DNA of 59,683 nt from Candidatus Lindowbacteria bacterium RIFCSPLOWO2_12_FULL_62_27 (GCA_001784175.1 MFPR01000024.1:1-59683); one strand, 5' to 3'; positions 52,601 through 58,217 are shown, counted from the stretch's first letter. Translations and numbers: made by a program. The notes: a model not told the origin generated them from the letters alone.

Positions 52601-55382
52601 TACGGATGAAGAGGTTCGTGCGGCCGGTCGCGTAAATGCCGTACAGGCCGGAGACGGAGTTGGCGCCGGGCGGATCGATCACCGTCGCGCCCGAATCCTT
52701 GCCGACGAGCGTGATCGAGTCCTTGTCGATGTTCACGCAGGCCGTTTCCGATCCCGCCACAATCGTCACGATCGAGTCGTACATGCCGGCGTCGATGAAA
52801 ATCGTGTCGCCCGTGGTCGCCACGCGCATGGCCATCGGCAGGCTTCGAAACGGCCGCGAGGACGAGCCGTTGCCGTACGCCGTGTCGGACCCGCCGGCGT
52901 ACGTGAACGAATCCGCGCCGGTGTAGGTGTCGTTCACGTACCAGTCCGGCCCGAAATAGGGCACGGCGGTTACGGTGTCGGCGAAGAATCCCTCGTTGAC
53001 GAACGCAGCCGCGTCGCGGGAGGTGATGCGGTAATAGTACGTGTTGCCGGCCGCGATTGAGACCGTGTCGACGAGTTGCGTGTCCGTGGCGCTCGAGCTG
53101 GTGAAATGCAGGGCATTCGCCCAGTGGGTCGTGTCGGCCGTGTTGGTCAGCCGATAGATCTTGAAGCCCGCATACCCCACCGACCCCCCGTTTGTTTCCT
53201 CGTCCAGGACCGGCGCCGTCCATTCGAGCGTGATCTGTCCGCTGTCGCTGGTTCCCGTCACGCGAAACGCCCCGGGCGCGGCCGGCGCGGTCGTGTCGGC
53301 GCCCGCGGCGGTGTCGACCTGGGCGTGGCGGTAGGGCTTGAATGTGATTTTTTTGGTGGATGCGGTGTCGAATATCCTGGAGCTGATGATCGTTTCGTCC
53401 GTCGTGCCCCACCAGTTCCTCGTCAGCGTCTGGACCGTGTCGGACCGGTTATAGACGATGCTGTCAGGGTTGGTCGAGGAAGCCTTGAAGTTGTTCTTCT
53501 CGACGATGGAGTTGGACGGCCCGAGGGGGTCGAAGGAAATTTGGTACTCGGTATTGTCGGTGATCGTGTTCTGGGCGGCGTAGAGGTTCGAGCCGTTGAT
53601 GACCCAGAGGCCGAAGATGGAATTGAGGGACATGACGTTGTTGGTGACGATGGCGCTCGGCCCCGCGATCACGATGCCGTACTGGTTGGAGTTGGCGGTG
53701 TTGCCGGTAAATACGCAGTTTGAGCCATTGTTCAGCCGGATGCCCTGCGACGCGCCGCCATTGACGGTGTTGTTCTTGACGGTGAGACGCGAGCTGTTCA
53801 GAAGAAACATCCCGTAGCTCGAATTGGAATTGACGGTATTTCCCGAGACGGTATTGTTGTGGGCGGACGACTGCGTATAGACGCCGTACTGTCCGTTGGA
53901 ATTGAGGATGCTGTTTGAAATCGTATTGAACGTGCTGGCGTTGAATTCGATCCCAAACCCCGACCCGACGACGTTCCGGCTGAGGTCGCACTGGGTGATG
54001 GTGTTGGTGTCGGACCCGCTCACAAGCTCGATCCCGTGCCGGCCGTTGGAGCCGAAGCTGTCGCCGGTGACGGTCGAGAAATCGACGTTGCTAAACCGCA
54101 CGCCGGTATAGGCGCCGGTCACGCCGAGGTTCTTGAGAACAAGTCCCGTCACATTCTGCGCCAGAATCCCGTAGAGGCCGGCGGTCGCGTTCGACCCCGG
54201 CGGATCGATGACGGTAGTGCGCGAGTCGGCGCCGATCAACCAGAGGTTGCTCGTACTGATGACGACCGTCTCCGTGTACGCCCCGGCGTCGATGTAAATC
54301 GTGTCCCCGGCCTTGGCCTTCGTCAGCGCCTTCGTAATCGTCAAAAACGGCCGCCCGGACGAGCCGTCGCCGGTGGTGTCGCCGGTCCTGCTCGTGAACG
54401 AGTCGCCAGCGGTCGAAACGTCGTTTACGTACCAGTTCGGGCCGGAGTAAAAAGGGACCGTGTAGCCCCAGAAGTTGGTGGTTGTATTACCTCCGAGAGC
54501 ATAGACCGTGTCACCCGAACCGGGATACACCAATGCGCCGCCACTAGCCACAGAGTCCGGCGCGGACGCCATCGTCGTCCATGTGTTATTTGTGATGGAA
54601 TACGCCCAGAAGTTGGCGGTTGTATTACCTCCGAGAGCATAGATCGTGTCACCCGAACCGGGATACACCAATGCGCCGCCACTAGACGCGGTGGCCGGGG
54701 CGACCGCCATCGTCGTCCATGTGTCATTCGTGATGGAATACGCCCAGAAGGTGGTGGTGGTATTACCTCTGAAAGCATAAATCGTGTCACCCGAACCGGG
54801 ATACACCAATGCGCCGCCACTAGCCACAGTAGCCGGGGTGGCCGCCATCGTCGTCCATGTGTTATTTGTGATGGAATACGCCCAGAAGGTGGTGGTGGTA
54901 TTACCTCTAAAAGCATAAATCGTGTCACCCGAACCGGGATACACCAACGATCCACCAGACTCCACGGTTGCCGGGGCGGCAGCCATCGTCGTCCATGTGT
55001 TATTTTTGACGGAATACGCCCAGAAGCTTGTGGTGAGATTACCTCCAAAAGCATAAATTGTGTCACCCGAACCGGGATAAACCAACGATCCACCAGATTG
55101 CACGGTTGCCGGGGCGGCCGCGAGGGCTGCCCAAATGTTATTTGCGATAGAATAGCCCCAGAAGGTGGTGGTGGTATTACCTCTAAAAGCATAAATCGTG
55201 TCACCCGAACCAGGATACACCAACCTACCACCCTGAGCCACGGTGGCCGGGGTGGTCGCGAGGGTGGTCCAGGTGTTGGGGGCTGCGGAGGCCGGGTCGG
55301 TGAAAAGTGAAAAGAGGAAAGTGGAAAGGGCGATCAGGAGCGATCCAGAGAAACGGAGAAACGGAAGGAAGGGGTCAAGCAT
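40665..55382 (-). CDS. Giant surface protein: kelch repeats, beta-helix/Fn3 cassettes, C-terminal sorting domain
   Basis: About 4,905 residues from ATG 55382, which opens a signal peptide (FLRFSGSLLIALSTFLFSLF); ATG 55493 gives 37 more residues without a better site. Order: six 46-residue kelch-like repeats (about 40-315), then eight cassettes of 450-575 residues starting near 315, 812, 1332, 1814, 2315, 2890, 3401 and 3847. Each has a WYVND start, GDTI.IDAG.Y entry, a NosD-type right-handed beta-helix of NNTV..NT..SN rungs, and an Fn3 domain with GYRIYRSAVKDTSSW. Cassette 7 has a divergent start (VYVSSFGDS). Then a Big-1-like domain and a FlgD/T9SS-like end (YPNPGPDAAG, LQWDGTNRTGQKVGSGVYIY, KLAIVR). 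Confidence 0.85.
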   Translation of the reverse strand: MLDPFLPFLRFSGSLLIALSTFLFSLFTDPASAAPNTWTTLATTPATVAQGGRLVYPGSGDTIYAFRGNTTTTFWGYSIANNIWAALAAAPATVQSGGSLVYPGSGDTIYAFGGNLTTSFWAYSVKNNTWTTMAAAPATVESGGSLVYPGSGDTIYAFRGNTTTTFWAYSITNNTWTTMAATPATVASGGALVYPGSGDTIYAFRGNTTTTFWAYSITNDTWTTMAVAPATASSGGALVYPGSGDTIYALGGNTTANFWAYSITNNTWTTMASAPDSVASGGALVYPGSGDTVYALGGNTTTNFWGYTVPFYSGPNWYVNDVSTAGDSFTSRTGDTTGDGSSGRPFLTITKALTKAKAGDTIYIDAGAYTETVVISTSNLWLIGADSRTTVIDPPGSNATAGLYGILAQNVTGLVLKNLGVTGAYTGVRFSNVDFSTVTGDSFGSNGRHGIELVSGSDTNTITQCDLSRNVVGSGFGIEFNASTFNTISNSILNSNGQYGVYTQSSAHNNTVSGNTVNSNSSYGMFLLNSSRLTVKNNTVNGGASQGIRLNNGSNCVFTGNTANSNQYGIVIAGPSAIVTNNVMSLNSIFGLWVINGSNLYAAQNTITDNTEYQISFDPLGPSNSIVEKNNFKASSTNPDSIVYNRSDTVQTLTRNWWGTTDETIISSRIFDTASTKKITFKPYRHAQVDTAAGADTTAPAAPGAFRVTGTSDSGQITLEWTAPVLDEETNGGSVGYAGFKIYRLTNTADTTHWANALHFTSSSATDTQLVDTVSIAAGNTYYYRITSRDAAAFVNEGFFADTVTAVPYFGPDWYVNDTYTGADSFTYAGGSDTAYGNGSSSRPFRSLPMAMRVATTGDTIFIDAGMYDSIVTIVAGSETACVNIDKDSITLVGKDSGATVIDPPGANSVSGLYGIYATGRTNLFIRNLGVTGAYRGIYFDNTDLSTISGDSVCSNGLNGIYLNNGSDTNTVSATTASYNSQTGLYVSTSDFNTLVDCLAQSNSGNGNIRLFSSKQSKVRRCDASGGNVYGLWLDSANNNTVDSSIFNSNSQYGIFFNSGSTNTVYGNTCNSNSQVGIYSSGGANNIMSGNVVKSNSQDGLRITSASGNIARFNNISNNTISGVDLRGGADSNIVTLNDISGNDTGVMIQSTATGNLVSKNNITGNNKSSVTNQSGIAQAGLSRNWFGSTDTVTIKNKFVDTADAFTPFRLGAVDTTPGADTTAPKSPDTVAVTSSDTSLIVSWNAVTTNDEGAGGGPSLSAYAIYRSEVKDTSSWLSVAVTTATQFEDTDVAPGRVYSYRVTAYDTSTPFKNESYFSDSQPGDSAPFTSTVNWYVNDTSTTGDSYTYTAGSDTSGNGTPQKPFLSLSKAMALATVGDTIWIDAGLYDSYVTDATASETYGINIDKDSITLIGKDSGSTVIDPPGPAGPNNRFGINASGRTGLLIKNIGVTGVYVGIRFNDVDRSTITMDSAVSCGDAGIFVTNGSDTNTISKSVAVSNGGPGIRVLASSNNTVSGNTVKSNGYGIYVDGGANGNAVNNNTVTSTGIYGIHIESSSNNKVTGNAISGSVYGIDVYSSSNTTITGNSSRSSGLYGIKMNLCSDNTIAQNDLQLNTEYQIYITGVSSSDTVQKNNIIPSSGNPDSAVFNGSTAPTSKFSFTRNWFGSTDTDRIRKMIYQASNGDSVIWQPFRLGQVDTTAGADTTAPKAPDTVAAAPSDTSLIVTWQAVTANEEGVAGGASLSGYRVYRSGIKDTSSWRQVAQTANTVVNWQDTDVAPGRIYFYRVTAFDTATPSANESFFSDSQPSDSAPFTSTMNWYVNDGSTTGDSWTTAAGSDVTGLGTIGKPFASIPRAMQVATAGDTIYIDAGLYDSYVVISATETAGVNIDKDSITLIGKDSGATVIDPPGAKTLSGLYGIYANTRINLFIRDIGVTGAYNGIHFYNVDYSTIDGDSASSCGNDGIRMGNGSDTNTVKNSAAQSNTNNGIDVLASSFNNTLTNNTLTSNAYGIILNNGSNGSTVTNNTLTSNSTGIQLVNGTGGATITNNTIRSGSTGIYLTGGSNNTITNNAITSNSSTGLFLTSSSNNNTVTNNTLSSNGYYGINLTSSSNNTVSLNDLRLNTSYQIFITGTSSSDTVQKNNIVTSSTNPDSGVYNWTGNTYDFARNWWNTVDTVAIGRKMFDTGYVNRIGYIPFRLGEVDTTAGADTTAPKAPDTVAAAGNDTSVTVTWQATSSLEESNGGAVGLSGYRIYRSAVKDTSSWIKVAQVGSAVDGWQDTDLAPGQKFYYRVTALDTPALANESFFSDSQPGDSASFASRVNWYVNDGSTAGDSWATATGSDLSGQGTISSPFASIPMAMRMATAGDTIFIDAGTFDSYVVVNGTDTAGVNIDKDSITLVGKDSSATVIDPPGPNTQANLYGIYADTQTGLWIKNLGVTGAYDGIHLENVDLSNLTGDSASANGNSGVSLSGGSDTNTLAQLTTNFNSGNGVYIASSSNDTLSNSLSRNNGVAGFSLTTTTRSTLINNTSHNNDDGFVLQNNSDFNTLTGNTSDTNTSMGFSLFTNCVSNTLTNNTAGNNAAFGFRLNSSCNNNTVANNTSRNNTSHGFFVDGVSSGNTLTGNTSEKNTAIGFWFQSSGSNILKDNISRNNTSQGVRLNLASNNNLLKNNLIQNNASHGIHLDASPVGNVITQNTIDSNLLYQVYINGASSSDTVVKNNIRTSPTNPDSGAYNSTGKTFDFKRNYWNSTDSGRISKMIFDTATPSRIQFQPYRLGEVDTTAGADTTAPKAPDTVAATGNDTSIIVEWTAVTALEEPANGGAVGLEGYRVFRSAVKDTSSWIMVWKPTGIRYQDTDVAPGRVYYYRVVAYDTATLDNASFFSDSQPSDSASFTSRVNWYVNDGSTVGDSWATATGSDITGQGTISSPFASIPMAMRMATAGDTIYIDAGLYDSYVTAATATETYGVNIDKDSITLIGKDSGATVINPPGANGLSGLYGIYADTQSGLLIKNIGVTGAFDGIYFHNVDNSTIESDSAASCGNNGISLSVNSDSNTISNSSAGLNTSIGIVLGTSSNNNTVTNNTASSNLAYGIVLSSSSNNTLTNNTARLNSNDGINLTTSSNNNTLTNNTASSNFSVGIYLLSNSSNNTLTNNTANSNSIYGILLSSSSNNTVTNNTVSSNSVDGINVSSSSSNTIIQNDVRNNTQYQVYISGTSSSDTVQMNNLVPSGTNPDSGVYNGSTVTTNKFTLTRNWWNSTDTERIKKMIFQESNGDSVIWQPFRLGQVDTTAGADTTAPKAPDTVAVVSANTDTSIILEWTSVTANEEGVAGGAGLEGYRIFRSAIPDTSSWIMIGKIVGAGIRFQDTSASVGTTYYYRVTAYDTATLDNQSFFSDSQPSMMRVFADTGAVTVYVSSFGDSTAPDAGDTTKAYRNINEALAALNPTSGWDTIVVFAKPGGDSYYQQLDLRGDTGLTLISKKAFSGADAVFDTWAKIAYDTGTIIRAWTNTRLEGLFIDGIDSSRTSIGTDPPLANVNEHNAVFLASSCSSAVIRSVDIRNVHFGVVGDSAHLTRVLNNHISDLVRDGIHFDNGSQDNVIAENTIERQSHSGRHGHGIKLKTSAARNTVRDNIVRNSNMAMEFVSTGGSNRIYHNQIYNSDTGVWLSGAGADSFVANNVINMSSTLMDMGSSPNFDARRNWWGFRDMNVILSKTINDGSVKLFPARTSPVDTFMVAADTAAPGTPDTFALNGVSGSGNQVLVTWDTPDFNEDGKSPADLTEYRVYRLTVPDTTDWRNAFLASVGAGVVSYTDFTVVAGTTYYYRLSASETLAGGFFNESPFADTKTVTPAVDTNIPNVWYVNDTSLTGDSFSTGAGSDTQSGLARATPFRTIQKALTLVSQGDTVLIDAGLYAETVVIDTNAVALIGKDSVATVIDPPGDSSVTTLYGIYATGRTGLLIKTMGVTGAFEGIYFNNVDLSSIFGDSACSNGSHGIYLLNGSDSNTVSGNTAHFNQWGIYLSLNSNSNTVTGNAAGSNWNKGFGLWTTTNNIVSGNTSSSNADVGIYLELSSNNTVTGNTSTSNADGGIGLVSSSNNTVSGNTANSNSAEGIQLELSSNNTIVQNDVRNNAQYQVYIDGASSSDTVQKNNIVPSTTNPDSAVYNSSTSATNKFTFTRNWWGTTDETRIKKMIYQASNGDSVLFSPYRLGLIDTAPTADSVPPLPPQNIAVDTITPNVLKLTWSNPTLDEDSASPRTGFGAVRIYRLAGSPDTTHWANALYATLTGGQTTFTDTNALDTVTYYYRLTAEDTATLVNASFFSDTFSKATVFANGDTLFLVSGNHQVIANGQTCTLVVDVKDGPLGQLIPFANVSFEVSYDSGVPTALTAGRANSDGRLTYTTALSSGDGLYMITASVRSGPADDVIFAIYTNKRRVLANKWTMFAPFKHPDTVTATATALGKLSYGGAALSYEYDPALSPVAPFNRYRSISGQAAPNDASPNIFSEYKLGRGYWFKTMEATGLGLYDAGAYAPIAAADTFKVRLAVAGAHMIGNPFPHFIDWLDDVFVTLDTAPDMLLSLRSFTPGVPAIDTGLQWRSQVADQYENPWAAGDTTVQLKPWVGYWVKVNAPCTMVFIPNKRMPQTGRVRQASPIYTPPSQGGAGEGDVSNWRLRLMAYSGVPEIRDEYAYLGVAPAAVDGEDMNDLWKAPGMIGDLQVMVGEANAGNEQFAMKSYATSIAAPVKTASVWPVVVSGATGSVTLKWDASGLPSDYGAYLLGAPSGPVDLRASSSLVLESKIENLKSKISLTLAVGMPGHLAAFLAAPLSADQTFAYPNPGPDAAGRVTFKYNLQAAGEVTLKIFDVGGRLVGEMKETGAPGSNTSLQWDGTNRTGQKVGSGVYIYILEAAGNKLVDKLAIVR
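41010..41041 (+). repeat. 32-bp AATCTAAAATC repeat, copy 2, inside the giant gene
   Basis: GATTTTAGATTTT units; differs by one base from the gspI copy. Read on the minus strand it adds ESKIENLKSKIS in frame just before the C-terminal sorting domain. Confidence 0.85.
41429..41465 (+). repeat. GC-rich repeat inside the giant gene
   Basis: Runs of C, then CCCCCCCTTGTGAAGGGGGGG. On the coding (minus) strand it gives TPPSQGGAGEGD in frame. Same relative orientation to coding as the metH copy. Confidence 0.8.
42420..54436 (-). repeat. Eight beta-helix/Fn3 cassettes (about 1.3-1.7 kb each)
   Basis: Cassette starts, marked by the WYVN codons on the minus strand, are near 54436, 52943, 51383, 49937, 48431, 46709, 45170 (variant) and 43838. 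Stretches such as the GQVDTTAGADTTAPKAPDTV linker and the NIDKDSITLIGKDSGATVID segment are almost identical at DNA level between cassettes. Confidence 0.85.
54437..55290 (-). repeat. Six tandem 138-bp kelch-like repeats
   Basis: The block TCACCCGAAC recurs at 54511, 54649, 54787, 54925, 55063 and 55201, exactly 138 bp apart. Each unit encodes 46 residues with LVYPGSGDTIYAF.GN and FWAYSITNNTWTTM. High DNA identity points to recent expansion. Confidence 0.92.
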
Positions 55383-55397
55383 TAAGTTATTGAAGTT
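55377..55397 (+). repeat. REP-like RAYT-2 end sequence, solo copy at the giant gene start
   Basis: AAGCATTAAGTTATTGAAGT plus T, identical to the copy at 56266-56286 and to the reverse complement of 57318-57338. The complement of its GCAT is part of the ATG (55382) of the giant gene. Confidence 0.85.
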
Positions 55398-55559
55398 ATT
55401 GTTGTCGTGGGGAAGGTTTCTCGAAATCCGGCTCAGACCGTTAGTTGTTAAGTTGTGATGCAACTCATTCATGATGTGCGAGTTCCGGGTCATCTCAAGA
55501 GACCAACTGGACGACGGTGGACCGACTCGTCAGGGGGTTCGCATATCCTCATCCACCGA

Positions 55560-55928
55560 CTATCTCGAAGCATTTTCAATCGCCACCCGGCCCGACACAA
55601 AATTGATCCGCAATTCCATACCGTCCAGAAGACGCGTACCGATCAAAACTTCGGACGGCGAACCCGCGACAGCGACCACCTGCCGGCGCTTTCCACCAAA
55701 GATCACGATGCCCAGATAGGTGTCGGATTCCATTTTTTCTCCGGACGCCAACTCGTATGTTTCGATCCCTATCCGATTCCAACCAAGACGCTTCAACAGG
55801 CGGGCGGGTACGCTCAAGTATTCATTGAAACCGGTGTCGATCACGGCTGACACGGTCATGCGTGTCTTCCCCCTAAGCACGATGGAAACAACAGGCTCCA
55901 TGAATTCATTGACATGGCCTTTAATCAT
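55560..55928 (-). CDS. Clan AA retropepsin-like aspartic protease, DTGF type
   Basis: 122 residues from ATG 55928. Core VSAVIDTGFNEYLSVPARLL carries the catalytic Asp in DTGF, the sequence typical of the AF_0612-like clan AA family. EPVVSIVLRGKTRM precedes it and SGEKMESDTYLGIVIFGG and VLIGTRLLDGMELRINF (the hydrophobic glycine motif) follow. Such single-domain proteases act as dimers; substrate unknown. The ATG lies 8 bp inside the end of the upstream gene, so the pair is coupled. A start at 55979 would add 17 residues inside the upstream gene and has less support. Confidence 0.8.
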   Translation of the reverse strand: MIKGHVNEFMEPVVSIVLRGKTRMTVSAVIDTGFNEYLSVPARLLKRLGWNRIGIETYELASGEKMESDTYLGIVIFGGKRRQVVAVAGSPSEVLIGTRLLDGMELRINFVSGRVAIENASR

Positions 55929-56181
55929 ATCCACGTCTGAGTTTGTGGACGGTTTTGAAACCGACACGGAAGAAACCAAAGAGAGCGCGGGGGAAAACCC
56001 GACGCGCTTTCAGCGCCACTTCCAACGTGTCCTTGCCGACAAAATAGGATCCCGTGTCGGGTTCAATCGCAACAATCTCGCCGCGGTGGGACTTGCCGAT
56101 CCTTTTGGACAGCCGGCGAAACTGCCGTTCACAACGCGCAAACATCTTCGAATCTCCGCCGTTGGCTTTCATGGCTTTCAT
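55921..56181 (-). CDS. Small partner protein of the DTGF protease
   Basis: Protein of 86 residues: a basic helical N-terminus (RCERQFRRLSKRIGKSHRG), then EIVAIEPDTGSYFVGKDTLE and VALKARRVFPRALFGFFRVG. The EP.TG.YF.G.T..EA..KAR..FP...F.FRVG pattern is familiar from small genes placed just upstream of DTGF proteases, but no function is established. AGGA lies 7 nt before the ATG at 56181. By arrangement it could be an antitoxin- or inhibitor-like partner; that is inference. Confidence 0.65.
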   Translation of the reverse strand: MKAMKANGGDSKMFARCERQFRRLSKRIGKSHRGEIVAIEPDTGSYFVGKDTLEVALKARRVFPRALFGFFRVGFKTVHKLRRGYD

Positions 56182-56199
56182 ATCAGCATCCTACCCGCA

Positions 56200-56263
56200 A
56201 CGTCGCCAGAAGGCAATCTGCGGGATGGAGCGGGCGATTTCCGTCGCGACGAGCAGGACGGTG
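56200..56263 (-). pseudogene. Remnant of a RAYT C-terminus
   Basis: GATGGAGCGGGCGATTTCCG at 56224 on matches the complement of the C-terminal HTH of RAYT 2 (GATGGAGCGGGCGATATCCG near 56378) with few differences over about 30 bp. On the minus strand it reads VATEIARSIPQ, against AATDIARSIHR in the intact gene. It lies just outside the left REP-like end of RAYT unit 2. Confidence 0.5.
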
Positions 56264-56265
56264 TT

Positions 56266-57338
56266 AAGCATTAAGTTATTGAAGTTATTGGCGGATCCGG
56301 GAAGGTGGAAGGATTTCACGCCGGTTGTTTCGATTCAAGGGATTTGGCGAGCTGAAGGACGGCCGAGGTGCTGCGGTGGATGGAGCGGGCGATATCCGTC
56401 GCGGCGATGCCCTCCCGCAGACCTTGCAGGCACAGCATCGCGCGAACGCGACTGGTCTTACGGTCACGCCCGTTGCCCGTAATCCGCGACTTCGGAATCT
56501 CCGTCTCCGCAGAGAGTTCGGACAGAATCTCATCCATCGTCTTCCCTGTCGGCCTGAGATTGAGGTTTCTCCGCTCCGTCCTCCGCTCGACGGACGATTC
56601 GATCCGATCGAGAAACGATTTGACGCCGGCGACGTCCAGTCGCCTGACTTTTCGGCTTCCCGGGAGCGTGTCATCGGGCACGATCTGCCCTGCCGGACCC
56701 GCCGGGTCATCTTCCGATTTCTTCAAAAGTGTGGCGTAAGACGACACGCCACCGCTGATTTCGATTATGAAATCCTTCGCGATTGGAACATCGCTCCTCC
56801 CGCCCAAATAATACGCCGCGCTGGACCAGCGGTAATCCCCGGCATTCTTGACCATTCCCGCGCGAACCGGGTTGTTATGGATGTAGCATGACGCGACGAT
56901 CAGATAGGACTCTCTGTCGACCCATTCGGCGTTATACGTGCCGTTAAACACGTGGCCAATTCTTCCACGACGCCGGTTCCACGCTTTGGCGAAATCTCCG
57001 TGGACCCTCTGAATGGCATCAGGGAGCCGGCCGCCATCCACATCCTGCACCAGAAGATGAAGATGGTTTGTCATCAGACAGTAGGCATGAAGGCGAATTT
57101 TACAGGCAGCCAGAGCCTTTATCAGCCGGTGCAGATAATCGAGCTTGTCCTCGTCCGTTTCAAAAATATTCTGCCGATTGTTCCCCCGCGCGGTCACGTG
57201 GAAAAAGGCGAGAGGCTCGCGGATCCGGTGGGGACGTGTCATTGCAGAGCCTCCCGGCAGCCAATTGCAATTCCCAACGGCACGAGGCGGAGGCCTATGG
57301 CATCCCGACAATGCAAAAACTTCAATAACTTAATGCTT
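56266..57338. mobile_element. RAYT unit 2 bounded by 21-bp inverted repeats
   Basis: AAGCATTAAGTTATTGAAGT plus T at 56266-56286 is the exact reverse complement of 57318-57338. The unit encloses one RAYT gene. A third, solo copy lies at 55377-55397 in the left-end orientation. The ends share an ATTAAGT..(A)T core with those of RAYT unit 1. Confidence 0.82.
56316..57242 (-). CDS. REP-associated tyrosine transposase (RAYT) 2
   Basis: 308 residues from ATG 57242, with GGGAGG upstream. Y1 core: REPLAFFHVTARGNNRQNIF, HUH pair in CLMTNHLHLLVQDVDGG (about 56-62), RIGHVFNGTYNAEWVDRE, and the tyrosine helix SCYIHNNPVRAGMV. It has a C-terminal extension with IPKSRITG and a helix-turn-helix ATDIARSIHRSTSAVLQLAK. 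Clearly distant from RAYT 1, so two separate RAYT families sit in one window, each with its own ends. The frame from 57311 (MSGCHRPPPRAVG) is an unlikely extension lying next to the right inverted repeat. Confidence 0.93.
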   Translation of the reverse strand: MTRPHRIREPLAFFHVTARGNNRQNIFETDEDKLDYLHRLIKALAACKIRLHAYCLMTNHLHLLVQDVDGGRLPDAIQRVHGDFAKAWNRRRGRIGHVFNGTYNAEWVDRESYLIVASCYIHNNPVRAGMVKNAGDYRWSSAAYYLGGRSDVPIAKDFIIEISGGVSSYATLLKKSEDDPAGPAGQIVPDDTLPGSRKVRRLDVAGVKSFLDRIESSVERRTERRNLNLRPTGKTMDEILSELSAETEIPKSRITGNGRDRKTSRVRAMLCLQGLREGIAATDIARSIHRSTSAVLQLAKSLESKQPA

Positions 57339-57732
57339 GACCCGCAAAAAAAAATGCAAAAAATGCTCATCGCTTCATCTCCACTGCACAATTTTTATTC
57401 AACAATTCATTTATTACCAACGCCTGGCACCAAACTGCCAAACTGCCTGGCACCAAACTGCAAACTGCTGCCAAAATGCTGGCGGGGATGCGCAGACAAC
57501 GATCGCGGCGGTGCAGAGGCGGGTACTGAACGCGTGATTCGGACGGATATGCTCTCCCCTTGCCCTCGCGCCCGCGAAAGCTCTTCATTCCTCACCCCGT
57601 CCTGGAAGATAAATATTATTGTCAATAGTACTAACCTCCACACAGTGCCCAATAACCGTCTTGATGTCAAGTAGATAGGGCCGAATTTCAGATAGATTGT
57701 GTCGTTTGGCCCGCGTTTGGACCGCTGGCTTA
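57339..57732. other. AT-richer intergenic stretch with direct repeats
   Basis: No gene seen. GCCTGGCACCAAACTGC occurs twice, at 57422-57438 and 57445-57461 (23-bp period), followed by a partial third AAACTGCTGCC. The rest, to about 57730, is of lower GC than the neighbours and shows open frames with no ribosome-binding site or family resemblance. Confidence 0.5.
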
Positions 57733-57761
57733 TTGACAATTGATCCGTTCACATCTACGAT
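57733..57761 (+). promoter_or_regulatory. Sigma-70 promoter of the cold-shock gene, long leader
   Basis: TTGACA (57733-57738), 17-bp spacer, TACGAT (57756-57761). Transcription from here leaves a 5' leader of about 170 nt before the start at 57941, a length typical of cold-shock mRNAs that refold with temperature. Confidence 0.65.
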
Positions 57762-57940
57762 GTGCGTACAAGCCTTGACCAGCGTCCATCTGCAGAGTGC
57801 AGTACGCGGTCGAGTGAGGTTCTGGGATTTGCCCGGTAGTTGCGGTATTGGCTTTGCGTTCCTTTGCTTTCGGCCAAGATCAGCGGGTGTAATAACAGTG
57901 TTCCTGACTTGGGCTGAATGAGGAAAAGGAGGTAAAGCGA

Positions 57941-58150
57941 ATGGCACAGGGTAAAGTGAAGTGGTTTGACGCCAAGAAGGGCTACGGCTTTATCGAGCTC
58001 GAAGGTGGCTCCGGAGATTTGTTTGTGCATTTCTCCAGCATCGCCGGCGAGGGATTCAAGAATCTCGACGAAGGCCAGAAGGTCGAGTTCGAGATTGGCG
58101 ATGGCAAGAAAGGCAAGCAGGCATTGAACGTCCAGAAAGTGGCCGTTTAA
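57941..58150 (+). CDS. cspA: Cold-shock protein, CspA family
   Basis: Protein of 69 residues, one OB-fold that binds single-stranded nucleic acid and melts RNA structure. [19 protein letters not shown] contains RNP1 (KGYGFI); RNP2 is [29 protein letters not shown] and the end ALNVQKVAV complete the standard fold at standard length. AAGGAGG lies 8 nt before the ATG. It has its own promoter with a long leader and a strong terminator, so it is a single-gene unit between two repeat-rich regions. Confidence 0.97.
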   Translation: MAQGKVKWFDAKKGYGFIELEGGSGDLFVHFSSIAGEGFKNLDEGQKVEFEIGDGKKGKQALNVQKVAV

Positions 58151-58183
58151 GTCCGTTTCGGATTTTCAGCAGAGAGAATTCTC

Positions 58184-58217
58184 CAGTCCCGGCGGAATCC
58201 CGCCGGGACTGTTTTTT
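58184..58217 (+). terminator. Rho-independent terminator after cspA
   Basis: 12-bp perfect stem CAGTCCCGGCGG with its complement, 4-nt loop AATC, then six T (58212-58217). It is 34 bp past the cspA stop. Confidence 0.9.

Noticed and set aside
42420-55290. CRISPR-like regular repeats
   Set aside because: The repeats are long, coding, in frame and vary as protein rungs. There are no short direct repeats with unique spacers and no cas genes.
57407-57947. Two overlapping minus-strand frames upstream of cspA
   Set aside because: They lie over the promoter and leader of cspA, have no ribosome-binding site, and resemble no family.
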